From Neisseria sicca (GTDB lineage: Bacteria > Pseudomonadota > Gammaproteobacteria > Burkholderiales > Neisseriaceae): a stretch of 64,000 bases of DNA. The notes below the pieces were generated by a model that worked only from the letters and a program-made list of their open reading frames with translations, was not told the origin of the DNA and did no database searches. The stretch covers positions 186,001 through 250,000 of the forward strand of contig NZ_POXG01000001.1 of assembly GCF_003044565.1 (NCBI RefSeq), given 5' to 3'. Both the position numbers and the translations under genes were made by a program. Positions 39,139-48,261 of the stretch are shown piece by piece (within the stretch, counting starts at the first letter, position 1; each line of letters opens with the position of its first letter).

Positions 39139-39690
39139 ATGAAAACATGGAAAACCCTACTTGGCGCCGCCGCGTTCACCTTGACCCTGACTTCTGCCGC
39201 CGTGGCGGAGACGGCTTATGTACCGGGTCTGCACGTTACCGAACCCAACCAGCTCGTTACCGCCAAAAAAGTCAAACGCAAAGACTTGTTCGGCATGTGG
39301 GGCAACACCAGTAAAAACGCTGACGGCTCCCTGCTCAACGCCAGTCTGATGCGCCCCGACGGTACCGGTCGCGACCTGATCCATTTCCAAGCAAATTCCG
39401 GCGATACGACCACCATTACCCAAGACTTCAAATGGAAATTCAGCCGCTGGAGACAAGAATTCCGCCAAACCGTCACCAACTACACTGTCAGCCGCAACGA
39501 TAGCGCGCCCGAACAAAAACCTGACGAAATCGGCAAAACCGTCAGCTTCAAAGTCCCGCTCGTGTTGATGCTGGAAGGCAAACCCAACGTATTGGAAATG
39601 ACCAATAAAGAAGGCACAGACAGCGTCCGTTATTACAAATACAACGAAGAAGCCATGCCAGAACTGCTGAAAAAACTGGAAGCGCAATAA
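39139..39690 (+). CDS. secreted hypothetical protein
   Basis: 183-residue periplasmic or outer-envelope protein with signal peptide MKTWKTLLGAAAFTLTLTSAAVAE (cleavage after VAE or AVA). The mature part has LFGMWGNTSKNADGSLLNASLMRPDGTGRD, reminiscent of small lipocalin-like beta proteins, but I cannot assign a family. Start at ATG 39139 after AAGGAAAACAAT, the same ribosome-site context as the TonB-like gene; the frame extending to 38998 is not needed. Confidence 0.78.
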   Translation: MKTWKTLLGAAAFTLTLTSAAVAETAYVPGLHVTEPNQLVTAKKVKRKDLFGMWGNTSKNADGSLLNASLMRPDGTGRDLIHFQANSGDTTTITQDFKWKFSRWRQEFRQTVTNYTVSRNDSAPEQKPDEIGKTVSFKVPLVLMLEGKPNVLEMTNKEGTDSVRYYKYNEEAMPELLKKLEAQ

Positions 39691-39707
39691 TCAATATTCC
39701 AATGCTG

Positions 39708-39755
39708 AAAGGTCGTCTGAAAACCTGATTTCAAGGTTTTCAGACGACCTTTTTT
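39708..39755. terminator. inverted-DUS terminator
   Basis: AAAGGTCGTCTGAAAACCTGA pairs with TCAAGGTTTTCAGACGACCTTT (one bulge) and is followed by TTTTTG. Confidence 0.75.
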
Positions 39756-39792
39756 GTTCCAAACTGAAAAGACAATACCCACTTTGATTTTT

Positions 39793-39949
39793 TATAGTGG
39801 ATTAACTTTCAACCAGTACGGCGTTGCCTCGTCTTAGCTCAAAGAGAACGATTCTCTAAGGTGCTGAAGCACCAAGTGAATCGGTTCCGTACTATCTGTA
39901 CTGTCTGCGGCTTCGTCGCCTTGTCCTGATTTAAATTTAATCCACTATA
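39793..39949. repeat. Correia element (long, 157 bp form)
   Basis: TATAGTGGATTAAC to TTAATCCACTATA with the long internal segment. With the hairpin before it, it fills most of the 400-base gap; 39950-40091 beyond it shows no ORF. Confidence 0.95.
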
Positions 39950-40091
39950 TTCGCAATAATGGATTTTCAGAGATAGTAAATATGTTAATGCTATATTTAA
40001 CAGCTTGAATTTTATCTGCAATTTTGATACGCTCAGAATGTAATCTTGTTGTTCTCCCCTTAAAATATCCAACCCTAGAGAGGTATTCAAA

Positions 40092-40706
40092 ATGCGTGCT
40101 TCCTTATGCACCCTTGCCGTTTTGTCCGCACTGACCATGCTTGCCGCCTGCCAAAAAGAGCCTGAACCGGCACCGGTCGCACCCGCTCAACCTCAGGCAC
40201 AAACCCAACCGCAACAAGAAGCATCCAAACCCAATCCCACACCGCCTGCTGCCGAAGCGCCTGCTGCATCCAGCCCTGCTTTGGTTCAAGAACCGGCAGC
40301 CTCGCAACAAGATCCTGCTGCACAGGCAATTCAGTCCAAGCCTTTGGGTGAAGGTACACTGGCTTTGACCAAAGCCAAAGTGGTCGGTCAGATTCTCAAT
40401 GTGGAATTTATCTTCACACCGCCTAAACAAGCGGATGGCAGCTACAAAGCTCAATCAGAGTATATTAAAGTTAAAGATTTTGCCTATATAGATGAAAGCA
40501 CCACTAAACGCATCAGCCTGCTGAAAGACGAAAGCGGCAAATATATGATTGACCCTGCCACCGATGCAAACGATATGACTATGATTTCCGCTCGTTCACC
40601 CAAAACCATCGCGATCAAATTTCCTGCACCTCCCGAAACTACGCCGACCATCACCATCGATTTCCCCGGCGCAGGCTCGTTTGATTCAGTTCAGGTAAGC
40701 CGCTGA
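40092..40706 (+). CDS. Pro/Ala-rich lipoprotein
   Basis: 204-residue lipoprotein: signal [20 protein letters not shown] with lipobox LAAC, then a Pro/Gln/Ala-rich linker to about residue 80 (like a spacer crossing peptidoglycan), then a beta-rich globular C-terminal domain ([23 protein letters not shown]...[23 protein letters not shown]). No family recognised. The next gene encodes an OmpA-type lipoprotein with the same kind of linker, 68 bases downstream, so the two may be one unit. Confidence 0.8.
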   Translation: MRASLCTLAVLSALTMLAACQKEPEPAPVAPAQPQAQTQPQQEASKPNPTPPAAEAPAASSPALVQEPAASQQDPAAQAIQSKPLGEGTLALTKAKVVGQILNVEFIFTPPKQADGSYKAQSEYIKVKDFAYIDESTTKRISLLKDESGKYMIDPATDANDMTMISARSPKTIAIKFPAPPETTPTITIDFPGAGSFDSVQVSR

Positions 40707-40774
40707 TTTTCCACCCTATCAGTGTGCAGGCTGCATTGAGCGGTCTGCACACTGTCTAAAACGCGAGGCTATTT

Positions 40775-41443
40775 ATGAAAACATTGCGTTCTCTGACTTG
40801 TATCGCGGTTATTTCTGCACTATGCGCCTGCGGGCAAAAGCCTGATGAACCTGCCGCACCGCAACAACAGGCTTCTCTGGCGCAAGCTTCCGCTACGGAA
40901 ACGCCGCAGCCCCAACCCGAACCCGTCGCTCCATCTGCCCCTACTCCTGCGCCAACCTCTGCTCCTGAGCCAGCACCCACCACAGCACAAAATAGCGCCG
41001 CCGCCGCCCAAGGCAGCAGCCTGACTGGACAAAGCAGCAGTTTGAGCGGTACGGAAACAGGCTTCAATATCCAGATCAATTTGTCGTCCGATGTCTTGTT
41101 TGATTTCGACAAAGCCGAACTCAAACCCGAAGCCGACAGCGAGTTGCAAAAAGCCGCCGACATCATCCGCCAGAAAGGCAAAGGGCTGATTCTGATCAGC
41201 GGCTATACCGACAGCAAAGGCAGCGACGCCTACAACAAACGCCTGTCTTTGGCGCGTGCGCAGGCAGTCAAAAACTGGTTTGAAGCACAAGGGTTGCATC
41301 AAAACTATCAAACCGAAGGTCTCGGCGCCACCAATCCCGTTGCGCCGAATACCAACGATGACGGCAGCGACAACCCCGAAGGTCGTGCTAAAAACCGCCG
41401 TGTAGAGATTATCGTCAATAAAACGAAGAAGTTGGGTGAATAA
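40775..41443 (+). CDS. OmpA-family lipoprotein
   Basis: 222-residue outer-membrane lipoprotein: lipobox LCAC in MKTLRSLTCIAVISALCAC, Pro/Ala/Gln linker to about residue 90, then an OmpA-like peptidoglycan-binding domain: VLFDFDKAELKPEADSELQKAADII, ISGYTDSKGSDAYNKRLSLARAQAVKNWF and NRRVEIIV at the end. The conserved Asp and Arg that contact diaminopimelate are present (TDSKG..., ..LSLARA). Probably ties the outer membrane to the wall. Confidence 0.92.
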   Translation: MKTLRSLTCIAVISALCACGQKPDEPAAPQQQASLAQASATETPQPQPEPVAPSAPTPAPTSAPEPAPTTAQNSAAAAQGSSLTGQSSSLSGTETGFNIQINLSSDVLFDFDKAELKPEADSELQKAADIIRQKGKGLILISGYTDSKGSDAYNKRLSLARAQAVKNWFEAQGLHQNYQTEGLGATNPVAPNTNDDGSDNPEGRAKNRRVEIIVNKTKKLGE

Positions 41444-41457
41444 TCTTACCCTTAAAA

Positions 41458-41504
41458 CAAAGGTCGTCTGAAAACCAATTTGGCGTTTTCAGACGACCTT
41501 TTGT
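41458..41504. terminator. inverted-DUS terminator
   Basis: AAAGGTCGTCTGAAAAC and GTTTTCAGACGACCTTTTG, 3' of the OmpA-type gene. Confidence 0.72.
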
Positions 41505-41660
41505 TTTCTATCTTTCATCTATAATGGGTTTCTAATGATTTATCACTATAAATAATCATCAATAGCATTTACATTTCAAAATAAAAAGAGTAAGGTTGCT
41601 CTGCTTTTCGGGTTTTCCGTTGGCTTTTAACCTGTAAACAATTGAATATGAGGAAGAAAC

Positions 41661-42500
41661 ATGAAGAAATTATGGATACTTGGCGCATTGGGTTTGAGCA
41701 TGGCGGCGCAGGCGCATGATTTGTGGGTGTCGGCTCCGGTGCGTTTGGATTCGGGCAGTACGTTGAAAGCGGATTTGGGTTACAGCCATGATTTCCCGAA
41801 TGTTGAGAAAATCGCCGACGACCGCGTGCATATTTTCAAACCGCTGCAATTGACCGACAAATCTGGGAAAACGGTTGATTTGACGAATAAAGGCGAAAAT
41901 TACCAATATGTTTCCAAATCCCGCCTGAAAGACGGCTCGTATTGGGTCGGTGCGGTGTACAAACCGACTTTCTGGTCGCAAAACAGCGAAGGCTGGAAAC
42001 AGAAAACCTTGAAAGACCTGCCTGGCGCGACTTATTGCGAACAGGCTCAGATGTTCGGCAAAGCGTTTTTGCAAGTGGGCAAAGCTGGTACGGATGAAAG
42101 CGTATTGACCCGTCCGGTCGGTCATGAATTGGAACTGGTTCCGCTGAAAAATCCGAATGAAGTCAAGGCAGGCGGTTTGCTGCCGATTAGAGTGCTTTAT
42201 AAAGGCAAACCGTTGGCTAAAGCGACGGTAATGGCAAGCTCGGATACGCTGGCAGAAATGGATTTGGCGGCTACGCACGACCACCGCGAGCCGCAAGGTT
42301 TCTCAGGAAAAACGGATAAAGACGGTGTCGTCAATGTGATTCCTTTGATTGAAGGTTTGTGGAAAATCAAAGCCGTCCATCAGGCTGACTACGCCGATAA
42401 AAGCGTTTGCCAAGAGAACAAATCCTATGCGACATTGATCATGCCTATCGGAACGAAACGCGCGGCAGAACGGCATGAACACCACCATCATCAACACTAA
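41661..42500 (+). CDS. periplasmic DUF4198 protein with His-rich tail
   Basis: 279-residue secreted protein: signal peptide MKKLWILGALGLSMAAQA, mature start HDLWV, as in DUF4198 / NikM-like proteins that are tied to nickel or cobalt uptake. The body contains RLKDGSYWVGAVYKPTFWSQNSEGWKQKT and a Ig-like C-terminal region (IRVLYKGKPLAKATVMA). It ends RHEHHHHQH, a strong metal-binding tail. An AT-rich site at 41550-41570 upstream is weakly Fur-box-like. A role in metal handling is inferred from the family and the histidines. Confidence 0.82.
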   Translation: MKKLWILGALGLSMAAQAHDLWVSAPVRLDSGSTLKADLGYSHDFPNVEKIADDRVHIFKPLQLTDKSGKTVDLTNKGENYQYVSKSRLKDGSYWVGAVYKPTFWSQNSEGWKQKTLKDLPGATYCEQAQMFGKAFLQVGKAGTDESVLTRPVGHELELVPLKNPNEVKAGGLLPIRVLYKGKPLAKATVMASSDTLAEMDLAATHDHREPQGFSGKTDKDGVVNVIPLIEGLWKIKAVHQADYADKSVCQENKSYATLIMPIGTKRAAERHEHHHHQH

Positions 42501-42516
42501 TTAAGTGTAAAAGATC

Positions 42517-42555
42517 AAAAAGGTCGTCTGAAAAAGTTTTCAGACGACCTTTCTT
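42517..42555. terminator. inverted-DUS terminator
   Basis: AAAAAGGTCGTCTGAAAA and TTTTCAGACGACCTTTCTTT with a 2-base loop, between the DUF4198 gene (+) and fghA (-). Confidence 0.72.
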
Positions 42556-42569
42556 TATAGATGGCGGAT

Positions 42570-43418
42570 TTACAAACCCAATGCAGCGGCATGAAACTCG
42601 ATATGCGAGTCGATAAAGCTGGCGATGAAGAAATAATCGTGTCCGTAGCCGGGGCGGACTTTATATTGCACGTTGAAGCCGTTGGCGCGGGCGGCGTTGA
42701 CGAAGGCTTCGGGTTGCAGTTCGTTGGGGAACAGCGGGTCGGCGCCGCCTTGGTCGATGAGTATCGGCAGTTTGCGGGAGGCCGTCTGAATAAGCGATGT
42801 GCTGTCGTATGCCTGCCAAGCATCCGACTCCTTGCCCAGATAGGCGGCAAACGCCTGCTTTCCGCCTCGGCTGGCAGTCGGGTGGCACAAGGGGGCGAAC
42901 GCAGAAACGGCGGCATAGCGACCGGGGTTTTTCAGGGCGATGGAAAGTGCGCCATACCCGCCCATGCTGAAACCTGCGATGCTGCGCTCTTGGGTGGTGG
43001 GGAAATGCCGTTCCACCCAATCGGGCAGTTCGCGGCTGATATGGCTATACATCTGATAATGCGCCGCCCACGGCTGTTCGGTCGCATCGACGTAAAATCC
43101 CGCGCCTTGTCCGATAAATTCGTTCGCGCTGTCGCTGATATGGCTGCCTCGCGGCGAGGTGTCGGGGAAAACGACGATGATGTTCCATTGCGCGGCAAAA
43201 CGCTGGATGCCGGTTTGGCGTATCAGTTCCGAGCCGTCGCTGTGTAGTCCCGACAAAAAATACAAAACCGGCGCGGGATAGCCTTTCAATACCTGCGGCG
43301 GCAGGTAGATGCCAAAAGTCATGTCGGTTTGGCAGGTTTCGGAATAGCAGCGGTATTGCTCCTGATGGCCGTTGAACATTTTGGCGCGGGAAAGCAGGTG
43401 TAATTCGTGTGCGGACAT
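42570..43418 (-). CDS. fghA: S-formylglutathione hydrolase
   Basis: 282-residue alpha/beta-hydrolase of the esterase D family that hydrolyses S-formylglutathione in glutathione-dependent formaldehyde detoxification. N-terminal CQTDMTFGIYLPPQ, PDTSPRGSHI, nucleophile Ser in GFSMGGYGALSIALK (GxSxG), C-terminal Asp (IDQGGADPLF) and His (RPGYGHDYFFIASFI). Full length. The matching formaldehyde dehydrogenase adhC is not in this window. Confidence 0.95.
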   Translation of the reverse strand: MSAHELHLLSRAKMFNGHQEQYRCYSETCQTDMTFGIYLPPQVLKGYPAPVLYFLSGLHSDGSELIRQTGIQRFAAQWNIIVVFPDTSPRGSHISDSANEFIGQGAGFYVDATEQPWAAHYQMYSHISRELPDWVERHFPTTQERSIAGFSMGGYGALSIALKNPGRYAAVSAFAPLCHPTASRGGKQAFAAYLGKESDAWQAYDSTSLIQTASRKLPILIDQGGADPLFPNELQPEAFVNAARANGFNVQYKVRPGYGHDYFFIASFIDSHIEFHAAALGL

Positions 43419-43805
43419 AGATAGGATGGGATAAAAAAAGCGAAGGCATCATCTTAACAGAAAGACCGCGTTACGGGCTGTTAAAAACCTATCGAACGGT
43501 ATGGTTTCAGACGACACTAATCTATACACAAACTCTGTGGATAAGTTTGTTGATAAGCTTTGGGTAATCGGAAATTTTGCTTTTGGAACAACCCAAGCCT
43601 TTCAGTGCTTAAAAAATAGTCAAATAAAATACAATAAAATCAATTAGTTATAAAAATAAAAAATTTCAAAGGATTTATGGGAAAAATCTATAAGCAAAAC
43701 AAGCCAATGCGAAATTGTGTATAAAAAGTGATTGACACGCCTGATAAATGTCAAATGGATTAGCTCAAAAAGAAAGGCGGCGGCTGTTCGCGCATAGGGA
43801 AAAAC
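43419..43805. other. AT-rich intergenic region upstream of proS
   Basis: 449-base gap between the divergent fghA and proS starts. It has a very AT-rich centre (43600-43730), one reverse DUS near 43505-43514 (one end altered), and a single DnaA-box match TGTGGATAA at 43536-43544. No convincing ORF or RNA gene was seen; the proS promoter lies at its right end. Confidence 0.45.
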
Positions 43806-43834
43806 TTCAATCCCCCTGCCTTTCGCGTTACAAT
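43806..43834 (+). promoter_or_regulatory. candidate sigma-70 promoter of proS
   Basis: TTCAAT (43806-43811), a 17-base spacer and TACAAT (43829-43834), 33 bases before the proS ATG. Matches -35/-10 spacing well; untested. Confidence 0.42.
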
Positions 43835-43867
43835 ACACGCTTACTTTTTTACACAGAAAAACACACC

Positions 43868-45580
43868 ATGAAAGCCAGCCAATTTTTCATTTCCACCCTG
43901 AAAGAAGCACCCGCCGAAGCCGCGCTTGCCAGCCACAAGCTGATGATTCGCGCCGGTCTGATTAAAGCCAACGCGTCCGGCCTTTATACTTGGATGCCGA
44001 TGGGGCTGCGCGTGTTGCGCAAAGTCGAAAACGTCGTGCGCGAAGAAATGGCGCGCGCAGGCAGCGTGGAGTTGCTGATGCCGGTGGTGCAGCCTGCCGA
44101 GCTGTGGCAGGAATCCGGCCGCTGGGAATTTTACGGTAAAGAGTTGCTGCGCCTGAAAGACCGCCACGACCGCGATTTCTGCATGGGCCCGACCTGTGAA
44201 GAAGTCATCGCCGACATCGTGCGCAAAGAAATCAACAGCTACAAACAGCTGCCGAAAAACTTTTACCACATCCAAACCAAATTCCGCGACGAAGTGCGCC
44301 CGCGCTTCGGCGTGATGCGCGCGCGCGAGTTCGTCATGAAAGACGCTTATTCCTTCCATGCCGACTACGCCTCGCTTCAGACGACCTATGACGCCATGTA
44401 CGACGCTTACTGCCGCATCTTCACCCGTTTAGGCTTAGAATTCCGTCCCGTCGCCGCAGACACTGGCAGCATCGGCGGCACCGGTTCGCACGAGTTTCAA
44501 GTGTTGGCGGAAAGCGGCGAAGATGTCATTACGTACAGCGACACTTCCGATTACGCCGCCAATATCGAGCTGGCGCCGACCTTGCCGCTCAAAGGCGAAC
44601 GCGCCGCTGCTCAGGCAGAACTGGCCAAAGTACACACGCCGAATGTCAAAACCATTGATTCATTGGTTGATTTCCTCAGCATTCCGATTGAAAAAACACT
44701 GAAATCCATCGTAGTCGAAGGTGAAAACGAAGGCGAAATCGTCTTATTGCTGTTGCGCGGCGACCATGAGTTCAACGACATCAAGGCCGAAAAACTCGCA
44801 GGCGTGAAATCGCCGCTGATCATGGCAGACCCTGCCGCCATCCGTGCGCAGTTCGGCGCAAACGGCGGCTCGCTCGGCCCCGTCGGCTTCACAGGCAAAG
44901 TCTATGCCGATTTCGCTACTGAAAAAGGCGCAGACTGGGTTATCGGCGCAAACGAAGACGACTACCACTATACCGGCTTCAACTTCGACCGCGACGCCGC
45001 CGAGCCTGAGTTTGTCGATTTGCGCAACGTCGTCGAAGGCGACGAAAGCCCCGACGGACAAGGTCGTCTGAAACTGGCACGCGGCATCGAAGTCGGACAC
45101 GTTTTCCAATTGCGCGACAAATACACCCAAGCCATGAACGTGAGCTTCCTCGACAACAACGGCAAATCGCAAATCATGGAAATGGGCTGCTACGGCATCG
45201 GCATCACCCGCGTCGTTGCCGCCGCCATCGAGCAGAACAATGACGAAAAAGGCATCATCTGGACCAAAGCGATGGCACCGTTTGAAGTCGTTATCGTGCC
45301 GATGAACTATAAAAAATCAGACGCCGTGCGCGAAGCCGCCGACAAAATCTACGCCGAACTGCTGACGGCAGGCGCAGACGTCCTCCTTGACGACCGCGAC
45401 GAACGCGCAGGCGTGCTGCTGAATGACTCCGAGCTTCTGGGCATTCCGCACCGCATCGTCATCGGCGACCGCGCCTTAAAAGAAGGCAATGTCGAATACG
45501 CCGAACGCCGCGACAATCAGGCGCAAACCATAAGCCTGAATGAGATCGCCGGCAAAGTTTTGGCTGCATTGAAAGACTGA
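43868..45580 (+). CDS. proS: prolyl-tRNA synthetase (bacterial type with YbaK insert)
   Basis: 570-residue class II synthetase. Motif 2 area [24 protein letters not shown] and motif 3 [17 protein letters not shown] are present. Between them, at about residues 240-385, sits the YbaK-type editing domain that clears mischarged Ala-tRNA(Pro) ([33 protein letters not shown]). The anticodon-binding domain closes the protein. Start ATG 43868 ([10 protein letters not shown]) is the standard ProS start; an upstream frame to 43748 is not used. A DUS is embedded in frame near 45062. Confidence 0.98.
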   Translation: MKASQFFISTLKEAPAEAALASHKLMIRAGLIKANASGLYTWMPMGLRVLRKVENVVREEMARAGSVELLMPVVQPAELWQESGRWEFYGKELLRLKDRHDRDFCMGPTCEEVIADIVRKEINSYKQLPKNFYHIQTKFRDEVRPRFGVMRAREFVMKDAYSFHADYASLQTTYDAMYDAYCRIFTRLGLEFRPVAADTGSIGGTGSHEFQVLAESGEDVITYSDTSDYAANIELAPTLPLKGERAAAQAELAKVHTPNVKTIDSLVDFLSIPIEKTLKSIVVEGENEGEIVLLLLRGDHEFNDIKAEKLAGVKSPLIMADPAAIRAQFGANGGSLGPVGFTGKVYADFATEKGADWVIGANEDDYHYTGFNFDRDAAEPEFVDLRNVVEGDESPDGQGRLKLARGIEVGHVFQLRDKYTQAMNVSFLDNNGKSQIMEMGCYGIGITRVVAAAIEQNNDEKGIIWTKAMAPFEVVIVPMNYKKSDAVREAADKIYAELLTAGADVLLDDRDERAGVLLNDSELLGIPHRIVIGDRALKEGNVEYAERRDNQAQTISLNEIAGKVLAALKD

Positions 45581-45605
45581 TGACGGTTTAAGTAGAATGC
45601 AGATG

Positions 45606-45651
45606 AAAAAGGTCGTCTGAAAACTGGGAACAGGTTTCAGACGACCTTTTT
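45606..45651. terminator. inverted-DUS terminator after proS
   Basis: AAAAAGGTCGTCTGAAA and TTTCAGACGACCTTTTTAT, followed by a Correia element. Confidence 0.75.
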
Positions 45652-45667
45652 ATGTGCTTAAAACAAA

Positions 45668-45774
45668 TATAGTGGATTAAATTTAAACCAGTACGGCGTT
45701 GCCTCGCCTTGCCGTACTATTTGTACTGTCTGCGGCTTCGTCGCCTTGTCCTAATTTAAATTTAATCCACTATA
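45668..45774. repeat. Correia element (short, 107 bp form)
   Basis: TATAGTGGATTAAATT to TTAATCCACTATA; right end reads CCACTATAATC, giving an outward TATAAT box. Confidence 0.95.
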
Positions 45775-45815
45775 ATCGCATTTAAGGCTAAATTTCATTT
45801 ACTGCCCCAAACTGC

Positions 45816-46220
45816 CTATCTCATCCATTCATTCCAACAATCCATAATGGTACGCGGATGATTTTGAACCAATTGTTTATAAAAAATAGCGAATCCGCCG
45901 GCTTTGGGATAAAAATGATAAGCAACTTGACTTCCGTCCGCCCTAAACTCCAGCCTCCAAACATGAGTTCCGAAAAGAGCCATCATCGTCCTACTCAAAT
46001 AAATCAAATCTTGAAGAGGATGACGTGCTTTGATTTCACTGCCTTCACAAATGAAAATCTCGTTTTTGCCAAAATAAATCCGTTCGTTATCCAATAAATT
46101 ACCGAGACTGATGCAGGTGAGCGGTTCGTTTTCCCAAATGATTTCAGGCGCTGGCCGTACTCTGCGGGCAATCAGGATGAAAATGAAGCATCCAACTAAA
46201 AATATAAAAATGTATGCCAT
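45816..46220 (-). CDS. membrane-anchored hypothetical protein
   Basis: 134-residue protein with an N-terminal membrane segment (MAYIFIFLVGCFIFILIARRV) and a soluble C-terminal part containing LLDNERIYFGKNEIFICEGSEIK and RLEFRADGSQVAYHFYPKAGGFAIFYKQL. It looks like a small one-TM protein with a PH-like beta domain, but I do not recognise the family. Start ATG 46220; a TTG three codons upstream is possible. No strong ribosome site. Confidence 0.6.
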   Translation of the reverse strand: MAYIFIFLVGCFIFILIARRVRPAPEIIWENEPLTCISLGNLLDNERIYFGKNEIFICEGSEIKARHPLQDLIYLSRTMMALFGTHVWRLEFRADGSQVAYHFYPKAGGFAIFYKQLVQNHPRTIMDCWNEWMR

Positions 46221-46434
46221 AGCTGACAAGCTGAATAAATGATGATGAAACGCGGATAATCATATGGTAAATTTGCGTATTGGGAAACTCATTATCAATA
46301 TCTTAATATTGTCTTGAGTAATCAGCCTTGCCGACAAATTTCTTTTAATGAGCCAAATAAATAAAAATAAGAATTGATTGCATTTGTATTTTGAACTAAG
46401 ATAGCCCATATTTCACACCTCGTCTGAAACGACC

Positions 46435-46929
46435 ATGCGCTACCATTTCCCGATTTCCGTCGATATGTACGACTTTTTGACCACAGGCCGATTTGATTAT
46501 TTGGAAATCGGGCAGACGGCGGAGATGATTCTGCAAATGTTCCCTGCGCCCGAATGCGTGCCTAAAGGGCTTTTGGTGAAAAGGGGCTGGAACATTTGGC
46601 TCTATGGCGATATCGAGCTGCATTTTTCAGATGACCGCCTGACCCAAATCCGTGCGGATTTCCAACCCGGCGCCTCGTTGAACGGCGGGCGTTGGTTGAG
46701 CCTGAATCCTTGGTTTTTCAGGCATGCAGACAAGCTTGATTTGTATTCCGCCATAGCCAAACTCGTGCAACACCATATCGACTTCATCAAAATTGATACG
46801 CCTTCCGCCCTGATTTTGCGTTTGCAAAGCGGCGTAGAGCTGATGTTTGAAAAGTGCAATGGGCAGCGTCTGTTCGCTTTTTGCAAACAAAAAACCACCC
46901 TGCCCCAATGGGCGCATGAAACGGCGTAG
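46435..46929 (+). CDS. hypothetical cytosolic protein
   Basis: 164-residue soluble protein with no signal peptide or membrane segment. Start MRYHFPISVDMYDFLTTGRFDYLEIGQTAEMIL; mid WNIWLYGDIELHFSDDRLTQIRADFQP. The alternating beta/charged pattern suggests a small beta-rich domain. No family recognised. The ATG follows a partial DUS. Coding pattern is convincing; function unknown. Confidence 0.6.
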   Translation: MRYHFPISVDMYDFLTTGRFDYLEIGQTAEMILQMFPAPECVPKGLLVKRGWNIWLYGDIELHFSDDRLTQIRADFQPGASLNGGRWLSLNPWFFRHADKLDLYSAIAKLVQHHIDFIKIDTPSALILRLQSGVELMFEKCNGQRLFAFCKQKTTLPQWAHETA

Positions 46930-46977
46930 GTTCAAGTCATCGGGCAAATCTTGAAAACCCGCTTCTCTTCCCTGATC

Positions 46978-47018
46978 AAAGGTCGTCTGAAAAGTGAAAT
47001 ACCGTTTCAGACGACCTT
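46978..47018. terminator. inverted-DUS hairpin
   Basis: AAAGGTCGTCTGAAA and TTTCAGACGACCTT around an 11-base loop, after the 46435 gene and before dinB. Confidence 0.65.
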
Positions 47019-47073
47019 CGTTTGTCGTTTTCCGCTAAAATACCCGTCTCTTTTTTCTTCACAACCATCTTCA

Positions 47074-48132
47074 ATGACCCAGCGCAAAATCATCCATATC
47101 GACATGGACGCGTTCTACGCATCGGTAGAACTGCGCGAGCAGCCACATTTGAAAGGGCTGCCCGTGGTCGTCGCGTGGGAAGGCGCGCGTTCGGTGATTT
47201 GCGCCGCATCGTATGAAGCGAGGCAGTTCGGGCTGCATTCCGCGATGTCGGTGGCGACGGCGAAAAGATTGTGCCCGCAAGCGGTGTATGTGCCGCCGCA
47301 TTTCGATTTGTACCGTCAGGTTTCCGCGCAGATTCACGCCGTATTCAGGCGTTATACCGACTTGATCGAACCCTTGTCGCTGGACGAAGCCTATCTTGAT
47401 GTGACCCACAATTTCAAAAATATCCCCTACGCCAGCGAAGTCTCCAAAGAAATCCGCGCCGCCATTTTTGCGGAAACCGGCCTGACCGCCTCCGCTGGCA
47501 TCGCACCGAACAAATTTCTGGCAAAAATCGCGTCGGACTGGCGCAAGCCGAACGGGCAATTCGTCCTGCCGCCGCACAAAGTCATGGCTTTTTTGGAAAC
47601 CCTGCCTTTGGGCAAAATCCCCGGCGTGGGCAAGGTAACGTTGAAAAAAATGCAGTCGCTGGGCATGCAGACAGCAGGCGATTTGCGCCGTTTCGAGCGC
47701 GGCGAACTTTTAAACCATTTCGGACGTTACGGCTACCGCCTTTACGATTTGGCGCGCGGTACGGACGAACGCCCCGTCAAAGCCGAACGCGAACGCCTCC
47801 AAATCTCCACCGAAATCACCCTGCCCGAAGACCTGTCGCTCGAACAGGCAGCCGGACACCTGCCCCACCTTGCCGAAGACCTGTGGCAGCAAATCATGCG
47901 CAAAAACGTCGAAGCCAAAGGCGTAACCCTCAAGCTGAAAACCCACGATTTCCGCATCATCACCCGCTCCCTGACCTACTCTTCCGTCCTGCCCGACACC
48001 GACGCCCTGCTTTGCGCCGCGCAAACCCTGATGCAGCGCGTGCCGCCCCAGCGCGAAGACGCCTTCCGCCTCATCGGCATAGGCGTGAACCACCTCGTGC
48101 CGAAAGACCAGCAGCAATCGCTTTGGTTATAA
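47074..48132 (+). CDS. dinB: DNA polymerase IV
   Basis: 352-residue Y-family translesion polymerase. Catalytic acidic residues lie in IHIDMDAFYASVELRE and LDEAYLD; AGIAPNKFLAKIASDWRKPNGQF is the family fingers motif; KIPGVGKVTLKKMQSLG is the helix-hairpin-helix. The little-finger domain follows (ERERLQISTEITLPEDLS...). The protein ends DQQQSLWL, close to a clamp-binding motif (QxxLxL-like). Start ATG 47074 (MTQRKIIHIDMD). Confidence 0.97.
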   Translation: MTQRKIIHIDMDAFYASVELREQPHLKGLPVVVAWEGARSVICAASYEARQFGLHSAMSVATAKRLCPQAVYVPPHFDLYRQVSAQIHAVFRRYTDLIEPLSLDEAYLDVTHNFKNIPYASEVSKEIRAAIFAETGLTASAGIAPNKFLAKIASDWRKPNGQFVLPPHKVMAFLETLPLGKIPGVGKVTLKKMQSLGMQTAGDLRRFERGELLNHFGRYGYRLYDLARGTDERPVKAERERLQISTEITLPEDLSLEQAAGHLPHLAEDLWQQIMRKNVEAKGVTLKLKTHDFRIITRSLTYSSVLPDTDALLCAAQTLMQRVPPQREDAFRLIGIGVNHLVPKDQQQSLWL

Positions 48133-48195
48133 AGAAATAGAAAAGCATTCTTTCCCCTTCACGCGAGACCGCCCGACAATAATGTTCCGAACAAA

Positions 48196-48240
48196 CTTTC
48201 AGACGACCCCTTTTGCCGCAAGAGAGGTCGTCTGAAAACA
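48196..48240. repeat. inverted DUS pair between dinB and cysH
   Basis: TTTCAGACGACCCC...AGAGGTCGTCTGAAAAC, arms outward-facing order reversed relative to most hairpins here (tails inside out). Could form a hairpin but has no T-run; it lies only ~20 bases before the cysH start. Confidence 0.5.
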
Positions 48241-48261
48241 AAAATCAAGGAACAGCCAACC

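Noticed and set aside
43536..43544. TGTGGATAA, a DnaA-box match upstream of proS
   Set aside because: A single box in an AT-rich gap without dnaA, dnaN or a box cluster; not an origin. A second match near 6889 lies in the mreB end.
43644..43838. 64-residue minus-strand ORF upstream of proS
   Set aside because: AT-rich non-coding region; no ribosome site and it overlaps the likely proS promoter.
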